Shown here in pieces: positions 37,809 to 47,074 of a stretch of 64,000 nt of DNA. The first letter of the stretch is position 1; the number at the start of each line of letters is the position of its first letter. The stretch spans positions 4,815,501 through 4,879,500 of the forward strand of contig NZ_CP114035.2 in NCBI RefSeq assembly GCF_026898135.2. The letters are read 5' to 3'. The stretch comes from Pseudomonas fortuita. Lineage in GTDB: Bacteria > Pseudomonadota > Gammaproteobacteria > Pseudomonadales > Pseudomonadaceae. The translations under genes were made by a program, and so were the position numbers. Below the pieces are notes generated by a model, which saw only the letters and a list, made by a program, of their open reading frames with translations, was not told the DNA's origin and ran no database searches.

Positions 37809-37841
37809 TGAACAATATAGAAACTGTGGAGACACCCACCC

Positions 37842-40721
37842 ATGCAAACCGACACAACTCGCGAGAACCCGCAGGCCAAGGTGCCGCAGGCCGCCGATTC
37901 CAACCAGGATCTGGCCGCCACCGCCCCTGGCCAACTGCGCGTGATCAAGCGTAACGGCACTGTCGTCCCTTACACCGACGACAAGATCACCGTTGCCATC
38001 ACCAAGGCGTTCCTCGCAGTTGAAGGCGGCACCGCCGCCGCTTCGTCGCGCATCCACGACACCGTTGCGCGCCTGACCGAGCAGGTCACCGCCACGTTCA
38101 AACGTCGCATGCCATCGGGTGGTACCATCCACATCGAAGAAATCCAGGACCAGGTAGAACTGGCCCTGATGCGCGCCGGCGAGCAGAAAGTCGCCCGCGA
38201 CTACGTGATCTACCGCGACCAGCGCGCCAAGGAGCGCGCCACCCGCGCCAACACCGACGCCGTGGTCGAGCCGCACCCAAGCATCCGCATTACACTGGCT
38301 GACGGTAGCCTGGCGCCGCTCGACATGGCCCGCCTGAACACCATCATCAGCGAAGCCTGTGAAGGCCTGGCCGAAGTCGATGGCGACCTGATCCAGCGCG
38401 AAACCCTGAAGAACCTGTACGACGGCGTCGCCATCAAGGACGTCAACACCGCCCTTGTGATGACCGCCCGTACCCTGGTCGAGCGCGAGCCGAACTACTC
38501 GTTCGTGACCGCCCGTCTGCTGATGGACACCCTGCGTGCCGAAGGCCTGGGCTTCCTCAGCGTTGCCGACAGCGCCACCCACCACGAGATGGCTGACCTG
38601 TACGCCAAGGCCCTGCCGGCCTACATCGCCAAAGGTATCGAGTTCGAGCTGCTGAACCCGGCCCTGGCCGACTTCGACCTGGAAAAACTGGGCAAGGCGA
38701 TCAACCACGAGCGCGACCAGCAGTTCACCTACCTGGGCCTGCAGACCCTGTACGACCGCTACTTCATCCACAAGGATGGCGTACGCTTCGAGCTGCCGCA
38801 GGTATTCTTCATGCGCGTGGCCATGGGCCTGGCGCTGGAAGAGAAAGACAAGGAAGCCCGTGCGATCGAGTTCTACAACCTGTTGTCGTCCTTCGACTAC
38901 ATGGCCTCGACCCCGACCTTGTTCAACGCCGGTACCCTGCGCCCGCAGCTGTCCAGCTGCTACCTGACCACCGTGCCGGACGACCTGTCGGGCATCTACC
39001 ACGCGATCCACGACAACGCCATGCTGTCGAAATTCGCCGGTGGCCTGGGCAACGACTGGACCCCGGTGCGTGCACTGGGCTCCTACATCAAGGGCACCAA
39101 CGGCAAGTCGCAGGGCGTTGTACCGTTCCTGAAAGTGGTCAACGACACCGCCGTTGCCGTCAACCAGGGTGGCAAGCGCAAAGGCGCCGTGTGTGCCTAC
39201 CTGGAAACCTGGCACCTGGACATCGAAGAGTTCATCGAGCTGCGCAAGAACACCGGTGATGACCGCCGTCGTACCCACGACATGAACACCGCCAACTGGA
39301 TCCCTGACCTGTTCATGAAGCGCGTCTTCGATGACGGCAAGTGGACCCTGTTCTCGCCTTCGGAAGTGCCAGACCTGCACGACCTGACCGGCAAGGCCTT
39401 CGAAGAGCGCTACGAGTACTACGAAGCCCTGACCGAGTACAACAAGATCAAGGTGTTCAAGACCATCCAGGCCAAAGACCTGTGGCGCAAGATGCTGTCG
39501 ATGCTGTTCGAGACCGGCCACCCGTGGCTGACCTTCAAGGACCCGTGCAACCTGCGTTCGCCGCAGCAGCACGTGGGCGTGGTCCACAGCTCGAACCTGT
39601 GCACCGAGATCACCTTGAACACCAACAAGGACGAGATCGCGGTCTGCAACCTGGGCTCGATCAACCTGCCGAACCACATCGTTGACGGCAAGCTGGACAC
39701 TGCCAAGCTGCAACGGACCGTGAACACCGCCGTGCGCATGCTCGACAACGTGATCGACATCAACTACTACTCGGTGCCGCAGGCGCGTAACTCGAACCTC
39801 AAGCACCGCCCGGTCGGCCTGGGCATCATGGGCTTCCAGGACGCACTGTACCTGCAGCACATCGCCTACGGCTCCGACGCTGCCGTCGAGTTCGCCGACA
39901 AGTCGATGGAAGCGGTCAGCTACTACGCGATCCAGGCATCCTGCGACCTGGCCGACGAGCGTGGCGCCTACGAGACCTTCCAGGGTTCGCTGTGGTCCAA
40001 AGGCATCCTGCCGCTGGACTCGCAACAGATCCTGATCGAAGCCCGTGGCCAGAAGTACATCGACGTCGACCTGAACGAGACCCTGGACTGGGCGCCGGTG
40101 CGTGCCCGCGTGCAAAAAGGTATTCGTAACTCGAACATCATGGCCATCGCGCCAACCGCGACCATCGCCAACATCACCGGCGTGTCGCAGTCGATCGAGC
40201 CGACCTACCAGAACCTGTACGTGAAATCGAACCTGTCGGGCGAGTTCACCGTGATCAACCCGTACCTGGTCCGCGACCTGAAGGCCCGCGGCCTGTGGGA
40301 CTCGGTCATGATCAACGACCTGAAGTACTACGACGGTTCGGTGCAGCAGATCGAGCGTATCCCGCAAGAGCTCAAAGACCTGTACGCCACCGCGTTCGAA
40401 GTCGAGACCAAGTGGATTGTCGACGCAGCTTCCCGTCGCCAGAAGTGGATCGACCAGGCTCAGTCGCTGAACCTGTACATCGCTGGCGCCTCGGGCAAGA
40501 AGCTGGACGTGACCTACCGCATGGCCTGGTACCGTGGTCTGAAAACCACCTACTACCTCCGTGCCCTGGCTGCAACCAGCACCGAGAAGTCGACCATCAA
40601 CACCGGCAAGCTCAACGCCGTTTCCAGCGGTGGCGACAGCGCCCCGGTCCAGGCAGCCGGCCCAGCGCCAGTGCCGAAGGCCTGCGCGATCGACGAGCCT
40701 GACTGCGAAGCCTGCCAGTAA
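37842..40721 (+). CDS. nrdA: Class Ia ribonucleotide reductase, large subunit NrdA
   Basis: NrdA reduces ribonucleoside diphosphates to deoxy forms with the radical from NrdB. The 959-residue protein is longer than E. coli NrdA because it carries two N-terminal ATP-cone domains (one from about residue 31, VIKRNGTVVPYTDDKITVAI, a second near 145), as in P. aeruginosa. Active-site Cys are in QLSSCYLTT and SSNLCTEITL; CNLGSINLP and the C-terminal redox pair DCEACQ are intact. Expression is probably NrdR-controlled. A terminator follows. Confidence 0.97.
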   Translation: MQTDTTRENPQAKVPQAADSNQDLAATAPGQLRVIKRNGTVVPYTDDKITVAITKAFLAVEGGTAAASSRIHDTVARLTEQVTATFKRRMPSGGTIHIEEIQDQVELALMRAGEQKVARDYVIYRDQRAKERATRANTDAVVEPHPSIRITLADGSLAPLDMARLNTIISEACEGLAEVDGDLIQRETLKNLYDGVAIKDVNTALVMTARTLVEREPNYSFVTARLLMDTLRAEGLGFLSVADSATHHEMADLYAKALPAYIAKGIEFELLNPALADFDLEKLGKAINHERDQQFTYLGLQTLYDRYFIHKDGVRFELPQVFFMRVAMGLALEEKDKEARAIEFYNLLSSFDYMASTPTLFNAGTLRPQLSSCYLTTVPDDLSGIYHAIHDNAMLSKFAGGLGNDWTPVRALGSYIKGTNGKSQGVVPFLKVVNDTAVAVNQGGKRKGAVCAYLETWHLDIEEFIELRKNTGDDRRRTHDMNTANWIPDLFMKRVFDDGKWTLFSPSEVPDLHDLTGKAFEERYEYYEALTEYNKIKVFKTIQAKDLWRKMLSMLFETGHPWLTFKDPCNLRSPQQHVGVVHSSNLCTEITLNTNKDEIAVCNLGSINLPNHIVDGKLDTAKLQRTVNTAVRMLDNVIDINYYSVPQARNSNLKHRPVGLGIMGFQDALYLQHIAYGSDAAVEFADKSMEAVSYYAIQASCDLADERGAYETFQGSLWSKGILPLDSQQILIEARGQKYIDVDLNETLDWAPVRARVQKGIRNSNIMAIAPTATIANITGVSQSIEPTYQNLYVKSNLSGEFTVINPYLVRDLKARGLWDSVMINDLKYYDGSVQQIERIPQELKDLYATAFEVETKWIVDAASRRQKWIDQAQSLNLYIAGASGKKLDVTYRMAWYRGLKTTYYLRALAATSTEKSTINTGKLNAVSSGGDSAPVQAAGPAPVPKACAIDEPDCEACQ

Positions 40722-40728
40722 GGCCTGA

Positions 40729-40770
40729 ATGCCGCGCGGGGTGCCTACGGGCGCCCCGCGCGGCATTTTT
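40729..40770 (+). terminator. Strong terminator after nrdA
   Basis: GCCGCGCGGGG pairs with CCCCGCGCGGC and is followed by ATTTTTG. It separates nrdA from the small ORF and nrdB. Confidence 0.9.
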
Positions 40771-40860
40771 GTATCCGCGTCCCTGAGAAGCCCTGCCCTT
40801 TTCCCGCTGCGTACGCGGTTCGGTAAAAGGACAAGACCTCCCTATAAAGGACGCAAGCCC

Positions 40861-40995
40861 ATGGCGCGGAAAAAAGTGGCAACTACTCGCAAGATTGGTC
40901 GTAATGCTGAAACCGGTCGTTTTACCTCGGTCGAAGAAGCTCGCAAGCAGCCCAAGACACACATTGTCGAAACGCTGCACACCCACCGCAGCTAG
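40861..40995 (+). CDS. Small basic protein, 44 residues
   Basis: The protein reads MARKKVATTRKIGRNAETGR and then FTSVEEARKQPKTHIVETLH to the end. It resembles the widespread small proteins with an AxTGRF and (R/K)xPxTxxxET pattern, whose function is unknown. AAAGGACG precedes the ATG at about 9 bases. It lies alone between the nrdA terminator and nrdB. It is strongly basic at the N-terminus, so nucleic-acid contact is possible but unproven. Confidence 0.7.
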   Translation: MARKKVATTRKIGRNAETGRFTSVEEARKQPKTHIVETLHTHRS

Positions 40996-41004
40996 TGTTG
41001 CCTG

Positions 41005-41106
41005 ACCGGGCCTCATCGCCGGCAAGCCAGCTCCCACAGGTAGTGCATCGCCCTGCAGCCGGGCGCGCTGCCAGTGGGCGCTGGCTTGCCGGCGATGAAG
41101 CCGGCA
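41005..41106. repeat. Inverted REP pair between nrdA and nrdB
   Basis: ATCGCCGGCAAGCCAGCTCC (about 41014) and GGCGCTGGCTTGCCGGCGAT (about 41077) form the arms. It follows the 44-residue ORF closely and may serve as its 3' hairpin. Confidence 0.85.
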
Positions 41107-41500
41107 CACACAACATAAGCCCATAAAACACTATATGGTGTGCCTGTAAATTTAAACTGGCACAAGATATAGGTTGGCGCTACACTCTCCCCCCGTAGAA
41201 GAACACAGCCATTTCGTGAACGGACGCACGCAAACCCGGTCGAAAAAGTTACCCTCGCCCGCAAGACATGCGCCCCGATCGAAGGCGAATTCCGGTATAC
41301 TTTGCGCCCTCTGAAAAGAGCGCCATTCATTGTCCTGGCCCCTCCCCGAGGCCTGGCCAGGTACAAGCCAGAACACATTCAGATGTAAACGAGAGTCAGC
41401 CTCTCGAGCTGTCCATTCGCCGTTACGGCCTTGCGTCAGGCATCACATTCTTTAAATCCAACCGGTTGCCCCAGGGCGACCCTCAAGCAGGAGCCAAACC
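41107..41500. other. nrdB promoter and long leader
   Basis: About 390 bp without a gene. Apart from the NrdR-like boxes near its left end it holds an AT-rich stretch (TGTAAATTTAAACTGG) and, near the nrdB start, AAGCAGGAG as the ribosome site. I see no further strong motif. Confidence 0.5.
41128..41175. promoter_or_regulatory. Pair of NrdR-like boxes in front of nrdB
   Basis: ACACTATATGGTGTGC (41128-41143) matches the NrdR consensus at 13 of 16 positions, and GCACAAGATATAGGTT (41160-41175) at 11 of 16. Their starts are 32 bp apart. They lie about 330-370 bp upstream of the nrdB start, implying an independent NrdR-controlled promoter. Confidence 0.65.
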
Positions 41501-42751
41501 ATGCTGAGCTGGGACGAATTCGACAAAGAAGACGGCGAAGTAGCCGCCAAAGGCAACACCCCTGCGCAGGCCGCTGCCGCCGCCACCCTCGACAAGCTCG
41601 ACAGCGCCGGTGGTGCCGCCGCCCTGGAAGCCCGTGCGGCCACCGCTTCTGACTCCGATGCCGTCAAACGTGCCAAGGCTGCCCTCGACGCCCTCGACGT
41701 TGCCGAAGGCCTGGCCGAGCTGGAAGGCTCCTCGGCCCGCGTTGCCGTAGATGAAAAGCGCATGATCAACTGCCGCGCCGACCTCAACCAGCTGGTACCG
41801 TTCAAGTACGACTGGGCCTGGCAGAAGTACCTGGACGGCTGCGCCAACCACTGGATGCCGCAAGAGGTCAACATGACCGCCGACATCGCCCTGTGGAAGA
41901 GCCAGGACGGCCTGACCGAAGACGAGCGCCGCATCGTCATGCGTAACCTGGGCTTCTTCTCCACCGCCGACTCGCTGGTTGCCAACAACCTGGCCCTGGC
42001 CGTGTACCGCCTGATCACCAACCCGGAGTGCCGCCAGTACATCCTGCGCCAGGCCTTCGAAGAGGCGATCCACACCCACGCCTACCAGTACTGCATCGAG
42101 TCGCTGGGCATGGATGAAGGCGAAATCTTCAACATGTACCACGAGATCCCGTCGGTCGCTAAAAAAGCCGCCTGGGGCCTGAAGTACACCCGCGCCATCT
42201 CCGACCCGGAATTCAACACCGGCACCGTCGAAACCGACAAAGAGCTGCTGCGCAACCTGATCGCCTACTACTGCGTACTGGAAGGCATCTTCTTCTACTG
42301 CGGCTTCACCCAGATCCTGTCCATGGGCCGCCGCAACAAGATGACCGGCGTTGCCGAGCAGTTCCAGTACATCCTGCGTGACGAGTCGATGCACCTGAAC
42401 TTCGGTATCGACGTGATCAACCAGATCAAGATCGAAAACCCGCACCTGTGGGACGCGGCGATGAAGGAAGAAGCGACCCAGATGATCCTGCAAGGGACCC
42501 AGCTGGAGATCGAATACGCCCGTGACACCATGCCACGCGGCGTACTGGGCATGAACGCGGCGATGATGGAGGACTACCTCAAGTTCATCGCCAACCGTCG
42601 TTTGACCCAGATTGGCCTGAAGGAAGAGTATCCAGGGACTACCAACCCGTTCCCGTGGATGAGCGAGATCATGGACTTGAAGAAAGAGAAGAACTTCTTT
42701 GAGACGCGTGTGATTGAGTATCAGACTGGTGGGGCGTTGAGCTGGGACTGA
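41501..42751 (+). CDS. nrdB: Class Ia ribonucleotide reductase, small subunit NrdB
   Basis: NrdB houses the di-iron/tyrosyl-radical cofactor that drives NrdA. The 416-residue protein has an unusual Ala-rich N-terminal extension (about residues 10-75) as in other Pseudomonas. Iron ligands are visible in [10 protein letters not shown] (Asp), [14 protein letters not shown] (Glu, His), [11 protein letters not shown] (Glu) and [12 protein letters not shown] (Glu, His). The C-terminal GGALSWD tail docks to NrdA. It has its own promoter region and terminator. Confidence 0.97.
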   Translation: MLSWDEFDKEDGEVAAKGNTPAQAAAAATLDKLDSAGGAAALEARAATASDSDAVKRAKAALDALDVAEGLAELEGSSARVAVDEKRMINCRADLNQLVPFKYDWAWQKYLDGCANHWMPQEVNMTADIALWKSQDGLTEDERRIVMRNLGFFSTADSLVANNLALAVYRLITNPECRQYILRQAFEEAIHTHAYQYCIESLGMDEGEIFNMYHEIPSVAKKAAWGLKYTRAISDPEFNTGTVETDKELLRNLIAYYCVLEGIFFYCGFTQILSMGRRNKMTGVAEQFQYILRDESMHLNFGIDVINQIKIENPHLWDAAMKEEATQMILQGTQLEIEYARDTMPRGVLGMNAAMMEDYLKFIANRRLTQIGLKEEYPGTTNPFPWMSEIMDLKKEKNFFETRVIEYQTGGALSWD

Positions 42752-42769
42752 TCGTCCGGGCTGAGCATC

Positions 42770-42797
42770 AAGGAGGCTGCCAATTGGCAGCCTTTTT
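42770..42797 (+). terminator. Terminator after nrdB
   Basis: GGCTGCC and GGCAGCC pair around AATT and are followed by TTTTTATT. Confidence 0.92.
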
Positions 42798-42837
42798 ATT
42801 GGCACTTCCGAAAACTCGAAAAACACCAGAACTCACT

Positions 42838-43499
42838 TCACCAGGCACGCCGCTTAATCCATTTATCCTTGATATACTTTGACGCAAACTCAACCTCAGG
42901 AAACATGGTGCGAGAGTTTATATTTAACGCATCCAACTGCTTAACAATCGACCACTTCTTGTCAGCCGGCACAATTATTTTCCTAATATTAAACCCAACT
43001 GACTTTTCCAGACCCTTGTACTTCAATAAGCCAGCAGCTATAAAAGCGCCTGACTGGGCTATTACTCGTCTATTATTTTTAGCAGGGTATACAAAAAAAT
43101 ACTTGAACAAATCCTCAGGCTTAGCCGAGTCTAGAAAGTACGGCTTTTCGATTCTAACAAACTGGGTGAGGCGCTTCATGGCAGCAAGCGCTCTAAAACC
43201 CTCTACATCATCTGAGCGCTCATCAAAATCGATAATAGAATTTTTCTCAACCTCAGAGAGCCTAGCTAAATTACAAACCAAACTGATGGAATCACTATCT
43301 GAAAAGTTCACGCGAACATTTCGAAAATCGCATATTCTGCGTCGCCCTGAAGCCCACGCATGACTGATGGTTTCAGATCCCAACTAAGATCAGCCTGACC
43401 CCGATAACAACGAACCGAGTTCCGATGCTTAGAACCGAGCCCAAAGACCTCATTCAAATAGGAGCTTACATCATTGACCCAGATATCATCACCATCCAA
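42838..43499 (-). pseudogene. FRG-domain protein, internally deleted and frameshifted
   Basis: The N-terminal piece (43499-43308) reads IWVNDVSSYLNEVFGLG and SVRCYRGQADLSWDLKPSVM, the start of an FRG domain with its YRGQ signature, then stops after EYAIFEMFA. The rest, in another frame (from about 43330 to 42838), reads VRVNFSDSDSISLVCNLARL and RRVIAQSGAFIAAGLLK to VEFASKYIKDKW, the C-terminal half of the same family. The expected middle (QHYGLPTRLLDWT-like block, perhaps 80-100 residues) is missing. The DNA is much more AT-rich than the flanks, a sign of transfer. FRG function is unknown. Confidence 0.8.
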
Positions 43500-43735
43500 C
43501 CGTCCTTAACTAACCTATAGAAATCGTTGTAACTTCGTCAATTCCATTGCTGATAGAAAATTCACCTCGAACAGCGAAGCCAAGCAATATCACAAAGCCA
43601 TCATTGGCGCCAGATCCATCACTCAATTGACTGCTGGGCTTTTTTTCATTAGCTTCCAATCACGCGCTTAAGAACGCACACGCAGCGGAATTCCGTTCCC
43701 GTTAGCAACGGCTCTCCAATTCAGGATGGCCAAAC
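43500..43735. other. AT-rich spacer in the accessory islet
   Basis: No gene is supported. The stretch is AT-rich and ends in ordinary sequence before the BRO-N gene. CCAGCAG with CTGCTGGGC and a run of seven T near 43640 could be a weak terminator for rightward transcription. Confidence 0.4.
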
Positions 43736-44272
43736 ATGGACAGTCTCAAGACACCTACACTCTTCACCCGCCACAACCGCCCTCTCCACACCCTCTGGCT
43801 CGAATCCCAAGCCTGGTTCTGCGCTCACGAACTCGGCCGGCTGAGCGGGCACTTCTTCGACGAACACTGCATGCGTAAGCTCGACCCGGACCAGTATCGC
43901 AGTGTGCAGCTGCTGCGCTATGGCAAGTACCAGGAGACCACCATGGTCAGCGAGTCCGGGGCCTATACCTTGCTAGCGCATCACCATGTGCCGGAGAACC
44001 GCCATTTGCGCCGGTGGCTGACACATGAGGTGGTGGCGGTGCTGCGTGATGCTCAGGCTGAAGGGGTGGACGATGGGCCGCGGCTGGGGCATATGTGCTG
44101 GCCTGGTGGACGAAGCGCGACTTTATTGTATTGGCAGAGTGAGCCTTGGGTGAGGATGCGGGATATGCCGGTGGTGCTGGCTGGGGAAGTGGAGCTGCCG
44201 GGGCCGGTGGAGAAGCGCAAATTGAGTTGGCGGGAGTGTGCGCAGCGGGCGCTGCGGATGCATGGGGTTTAG
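43736..44272 (+). CDS. BRO-N domain (phage antirepressor-like) protein
   Basis: The 178-residue protein has a BRO family N-terminal domain: PLHTLWLESQAWFCAHELGR, then LDPDQYRSVQLLRYGKYQET, and the SESGAYTLLAHHHVPENRHL motif with RRWLTHEVVAVLRD. Such domains occur in phage antirepressors and bind DNA. No phage genes surround it and the C-terminal part is short and unlike known partners (ANT, KilA), so it is an orphan, possibly domesticated. Its GC-rich composition contrasts with the AT-rich FRG remnant upstream. Confidence 0.85.
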   Translation: MDSLKTPTLFTRHNRPLHTLWLESQAWFCAHELGRLSGHFFDEHCMRKLDPDQYRSVQLLRYGKYQETTMVSESGAYTLLAHHHVPENRHLRRWLTHEVVAVLRDAQAEGVDDGPRLGHMCWPGGRSATLLYWQSEPWVRMRDMPVVLAGEVELPGPVEKRKLSWRECAQRALRMHGV

Positions 44273-44573
44273 CGAGCAATTTTGCCTGTGCAGGCCTCTT
44301 CGCGGGTGAACCCGCTCCCACAGAGACCGCGGTTTGCTGAAGTTACTTGGCAAGCCGGTCCAGCCGACTTGGCCATGAGCAATCTGGGCTGACGGGGGAC
44401 GTGTGGGAGCAGGTTCATCGAGGCGTGGAACCGCCGCGAACACCGGCGAAGCCGGTGCCATACACCGAGTCGGATTCTTCGCGGGCATGCCCGCTCCCCC
44501 AGAAGTAGAGCTCTAGCTTTGAGGCGGTGATTTGCGTTGAGATTGCGACCTGGGACCGCCAAATCCTTGAAGC
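44273..44573. repeat. REP elements between the BRO-N gene and relE
   Basis: A REP at about 44291-44323 (TCTTCGCGGGTGAACCCGCT), and an inverted pair at about 44400-44502 (GTGTGGGAGCAGGTTCATCG; ACCGGCGAAGCCGGT; TTCGCGGGCATGCCCGCTCC). Nothing else is evident. Confidence 0.75.
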
Positions 44574-44861
44574 CTACTCAAGTCGCTCAGCAGCCTTTTT
44601 GTAAGCTTGGTCTCTTTCACGGCGATCGACAGCGACGACAAAAACCACGACCTCTTGGTCAATGACCTGATAGACCAGCCTAAACCCGCTGCTGCGAAGC
44701 TTTATCTTGTAGCAATCCGGCAGCGAGTGAAGGCGGTTTGCCTCGATTCGAGGGTTTAGCAGGACCTCTGCCAGTTTCTTCTTGAACTGCTGACGCACGG
44801 TATCGCCCAGCTTCTTCCACTCTTTCAATGCGCGGGCATCGAAGTCGAGGCTATAGGTCAT
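44574..44861 (-). CDS. RelE/ParE-type toxin
   Basis: The 95-residue protein has the RelE fold: LDFDARALKEWKKLGDTVRQ helix pair, then LPDCYKIKLRSSGFRLVYQV and VVVFVVAVDRRERDQAYKKA. The basic and Arg residues in the last strands are those used for ribosome-dependent mRNA cleavage in RelE. It overlaps the antitoxin gene by 11 bp, antitoxin first, the standard relBE order. Confidence 0.93.
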   Translation of the reverse strand: MTYSLDFDARALKEWKKLGDTVRQQFKKKLAEVLLNPRIEANRLHSLPDCYKIKLRSSGFRLVYQVIDQEVVVFVVAVDRRERDQAYKKAAERLE

Positions 44862-45090
44862 CCAGCTGGACCCTCACGCGCTGCGCAGAAGCAAGTCGCT
44901 CTTGTACGGTAGCAATGAGGTCTTCATCTTCCTCGGTCATCAGGACTGGCCTGAAGGGTAGCTTGCCCCGCTCAGCGACATATTGCAGAGCCTGTCGCAT
45001 GAGTTCGGAGGGGGTTACACCGAGGCGCTCGAGCTCTTTGTAGGCGCGGGCTTTGAGATCATCGTCGACGCGGATGTTGATGGAAGCCAT
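44851..45090 (-). CDS. RelB/DinJ-type antitoxin
   Basis: The 79-residue protein begins with a ribbon-helix-helix domain, ASINIRVDDDLKARAYKELE and LGVTPSELMRQALQYVAERG, followed by a tail (LIATVQERLASAQRVRVQLD) that would wrap the toxin. RelB dimers also repress their own operon. ATG at 45090. Confidence 0.92.
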   Translation of the reverse strand: MASINIRVDDDLKARAYKELERLGVTPSELMRQALQYVAERGKLPFRPVLMTEEDEDLIATVQERLASAQRVRVQLDDL

Positions 45091-45809
45091 GACTTGGCCC
45101 TCATGTAAAGACGATTGTCATTACAATGCACTGATCTTGGTGATTCTGCAATGGTGGATTGTTTGCCGGGGCCGCTGTGCGGCCCTTTCGCGACACAAGG
45201 CCGCTCCTACAGGGAATCGCGTAGCAGGGGAGATTTGCCAAGGTAGCTGGCGGCCATGGCGCCAGGGAGCGCTCGATATCAGTCGGGGAGCATTGCGAAA
45301 AAGGAAGAGGCCCCGCCCACGCCGACAGGAGGGGTTCGGCACCAACGAGGATGCCGGGACTGGACATGCCAGTCTACGTGGTCGAGGGCGAGGCCAGATC
45401 TGAAGATAGCGCGGGCTAACGGCAGGGTCCACAGCCAATCGGATTTGATGTGTAAACCATATCCCGCGTACGGCGCGTGGAATGCAGCAACCAGGACCCT
45501 ACCTGCTCAGCTATCAGCCGTTGACAGCTCACCTCTCACTTGCTAATAATCGCCCACAGTTGTACGACAACACATAACAAAAACAACAATCAGTGGACGA
45601 TCCCATGTCGACACCCATCCCGCTCTACCCACAACTGTTGCATACCCCTCTTCGCCCGGCCAGCTCGCGTACACCTGCCGGTACGTAGCGCCCGGTTACT
45701 GCGCATTCATCCCTGGCCCTGACCGGCCCGTTAACTACCCGCCCCTGCCGCAGGCCGCTTGTGCGTGCCCGGTGGACGGGCTGCCACACCCTTCGGGAGC
45801 ACAACAATA
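45091..45809. other. Region between relB and the uronate porin gene
   Basis: 719 bp without a supported gene; open frames at 45256-45546 and 45540-45722 lack ribosome sites and family resemblance. It holds a REP-like element (about 45160-45225, GGCCGCTGTGCGGCCCTTTCG and AAGGCCGCTCCTACAGG), and, at 45545-45571, a promoter-like AATAAT followed by a GntR-type operator. The ribosome site GGGAG precedes the porin ATG at 45810. Confidence 0.6.
45559..45571. promoter_or_regulatory. GntR-type operator in front of the uronate porin
   Basis: GTTGTACGACAAC is a perfect 13-bp palindrome (GTTGT-ACG-ACAAC). Seven bases before it is AATAATC, a possible -10, so a repressor bound here would cover the transcription start. 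The same motif recurs at 47246 and 55417. Confidence 0.72.
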
Positions 45810-47048
45810 ATGAAAATCTGCCACACCCTGCCCTTCGCCCTGCTTGGCGCCGGGGTCATCGCCGGCCTGCCGGGCACCAGCCTGGCCGCGGGCTTTGTCG
45901 AAGACAGCAAGGCCACCCTCGGGCTGCGCAACTTCTACATCAACCGCAACTTCACCAACCCCAGCAACCCGCAGAGCAAGGCCGAGGAGTGGACGCAAAG
46001 CTTCATTCTCGATGCCCGTTCGGGGTTCACCGAGGGCCCGATCGGGTTTGGCGTGGATGTGCTGGGGCTGTGGTCGGTCAAGCTCGATGGCGGTGGCGGC
46101 ACCTACGGCACGGCGTTGCTGCCGCGCCATGACGATGGCAAGCCAGCAGACGACTACGGGCGCCTGGCGGTGGCGGGCAAGGCGCGTATTTCCAAGACCG
46201 AGCTGAAGATCGGTGAGTGGATGCCGGTGCTGCCGATTCTACGCTCGGACGACGGTCGCTCGTTGCCGCAGACCTTCCGTGGCGGGCAGGTGACCTCCAA
46301 TGAAATCGCAGGGCTGACCCTGTACGGCGGCCAGTTCCGCGGCAACAGCCCGCGCAACGACGCCAGCATGGAAGACATGAGCTACGGCGGCGGCGTATCG
46401 GACCGTTTCAACTTCGTCGGTGGCGAGTACAAGTTCAACCAGGACCGCACGCTGGTGGGGCTGTGGAATGCGGTGCTCAAGGACGTGTACCAGCAGCAAT
46501 ACCTGCAACTGAGCCACAGCCAGCCGGTGGGTGACTGGACCCTGGGTGCGAACCTGGGTTACTTCCATGGCGACGAGGACGGCTCCGAGCGCGCCGGGCA
46601 GCTGGACAACAAGACCTACTCGGGGATGTTCTCGGCCAAGTACGGCGGCAGCACGTTCTGGGTGGGGCTGCAGAAAGTCGATGGTGATACCTGGATGCGG
46701 GTAAACGGCACCAGCGGTGGGACCTTGGCCAACGACAGTTACAACTCCAGCTTCGACAATGCCAACGAGCGCTCGTGGCAGGTGCGTCATGACTTCAACT
46801 TTGTGACCGTCGGAGTACCGGGGTTGACCCTGATGAACCGCTACATCAGCGGGCGCGACGTGCATAGCGGGGGCGTGACCGATGGCAAGGAGTGGGTGCG
46901 TGAGACCGAACTGGCGTACGTGATCCAGAGCGGAGCGTTCAAGGACTTGAGCGTGAAATGGCGAAATTCGTCGATTCGGCGGGATTACAGCAATAACGAG
47001 TTCGATGAGAACCGGCTGATCTTCAACTACCCGCTGTCGCTCTTGTAA
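45810..47048 (+). CDS. OprD-family porin of the uronate cluster
   Basis: The 412-residue precursor has a signal peptide (MKICHTLPFALLGAGVIAGL to SLAAG) and an OprD-type barrel from GFVEDSKATLGLRNFYINRN to NRLIFNYPLSLL. OprD paralogues near catabolic genes usually admit that substrate. Its place ahead of uronate dehydrogenase and a shared operator motif suggest it imports hexuronates or their lactones; the cargo is inferred. Confidence 0.88.
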   Translation: MKICHTLPFALLGAGVIAGLPGTSLAAGFVEDSKATLGLRNFYINRNFTNPSNPQSKAEEWTQSFILDARSGFTEGPIGFGVDVLGLWSVKLDGGGGTYGTALLPRHDDGKPADDYGRLAVAGKARISKTELKIGEWMPVLPILRSDDGRSLPQTFRGGQVTSNEIAGLTLYGGQFRGNSPRNDASMEDMSYGGGVSDRFNFVGGEYKFNQDRTLVGLWNAVLKDVYQQQYLQLSHSQPVGDWTLGANLGYFHGDEDGSERAGQLDNKTYSGMFSAKYGGSTFWVGLQKVDGDTWMRVNGTSGGTLANDSYNSSFDNANERSWQVRHDFNFVTVGVPGLTLMNRYISGRDVHSGGVTDGKEWVRETELAYVIQSGAFKDLSVKWRNSSIRRDYSNNEFDENRLIFNYPLSLL

Positions 47049-47074
47049 CCGAGAAGACCGGCACTGATTGAAAT

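Larger units (their letters stand above)
37073..37841. other. Regulatory region between rstA-like gene and nrdA
   Basis: This 769-bp gap has no convincing gene. It holds, left to right, a 12-bp-stem inverted repeat (37152-37189, AGCGCCGCCCGC/GCGGGCGGCGCT) in the rstA leader or promoter, a DnaA-box match, two NrdR-like boxes, and three GC hairpins before nrdA. The nrdA leader is thus probably 300 bp or more. Confidence 0.6.

Noticed and set aside
37692..40766. 1024-codon minus-strand frame opposite nrdA
   Set aside because: Antisense of a highly conserved enzyme; rich in His, Val, Gln and Asp typical of reversed codons, with no family resemblance.
45256..45722. Short plus-strand frames before the uronate porin
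   Set aside because: No start context, no homology-like features, and they cover REP-like and promoter sequence.
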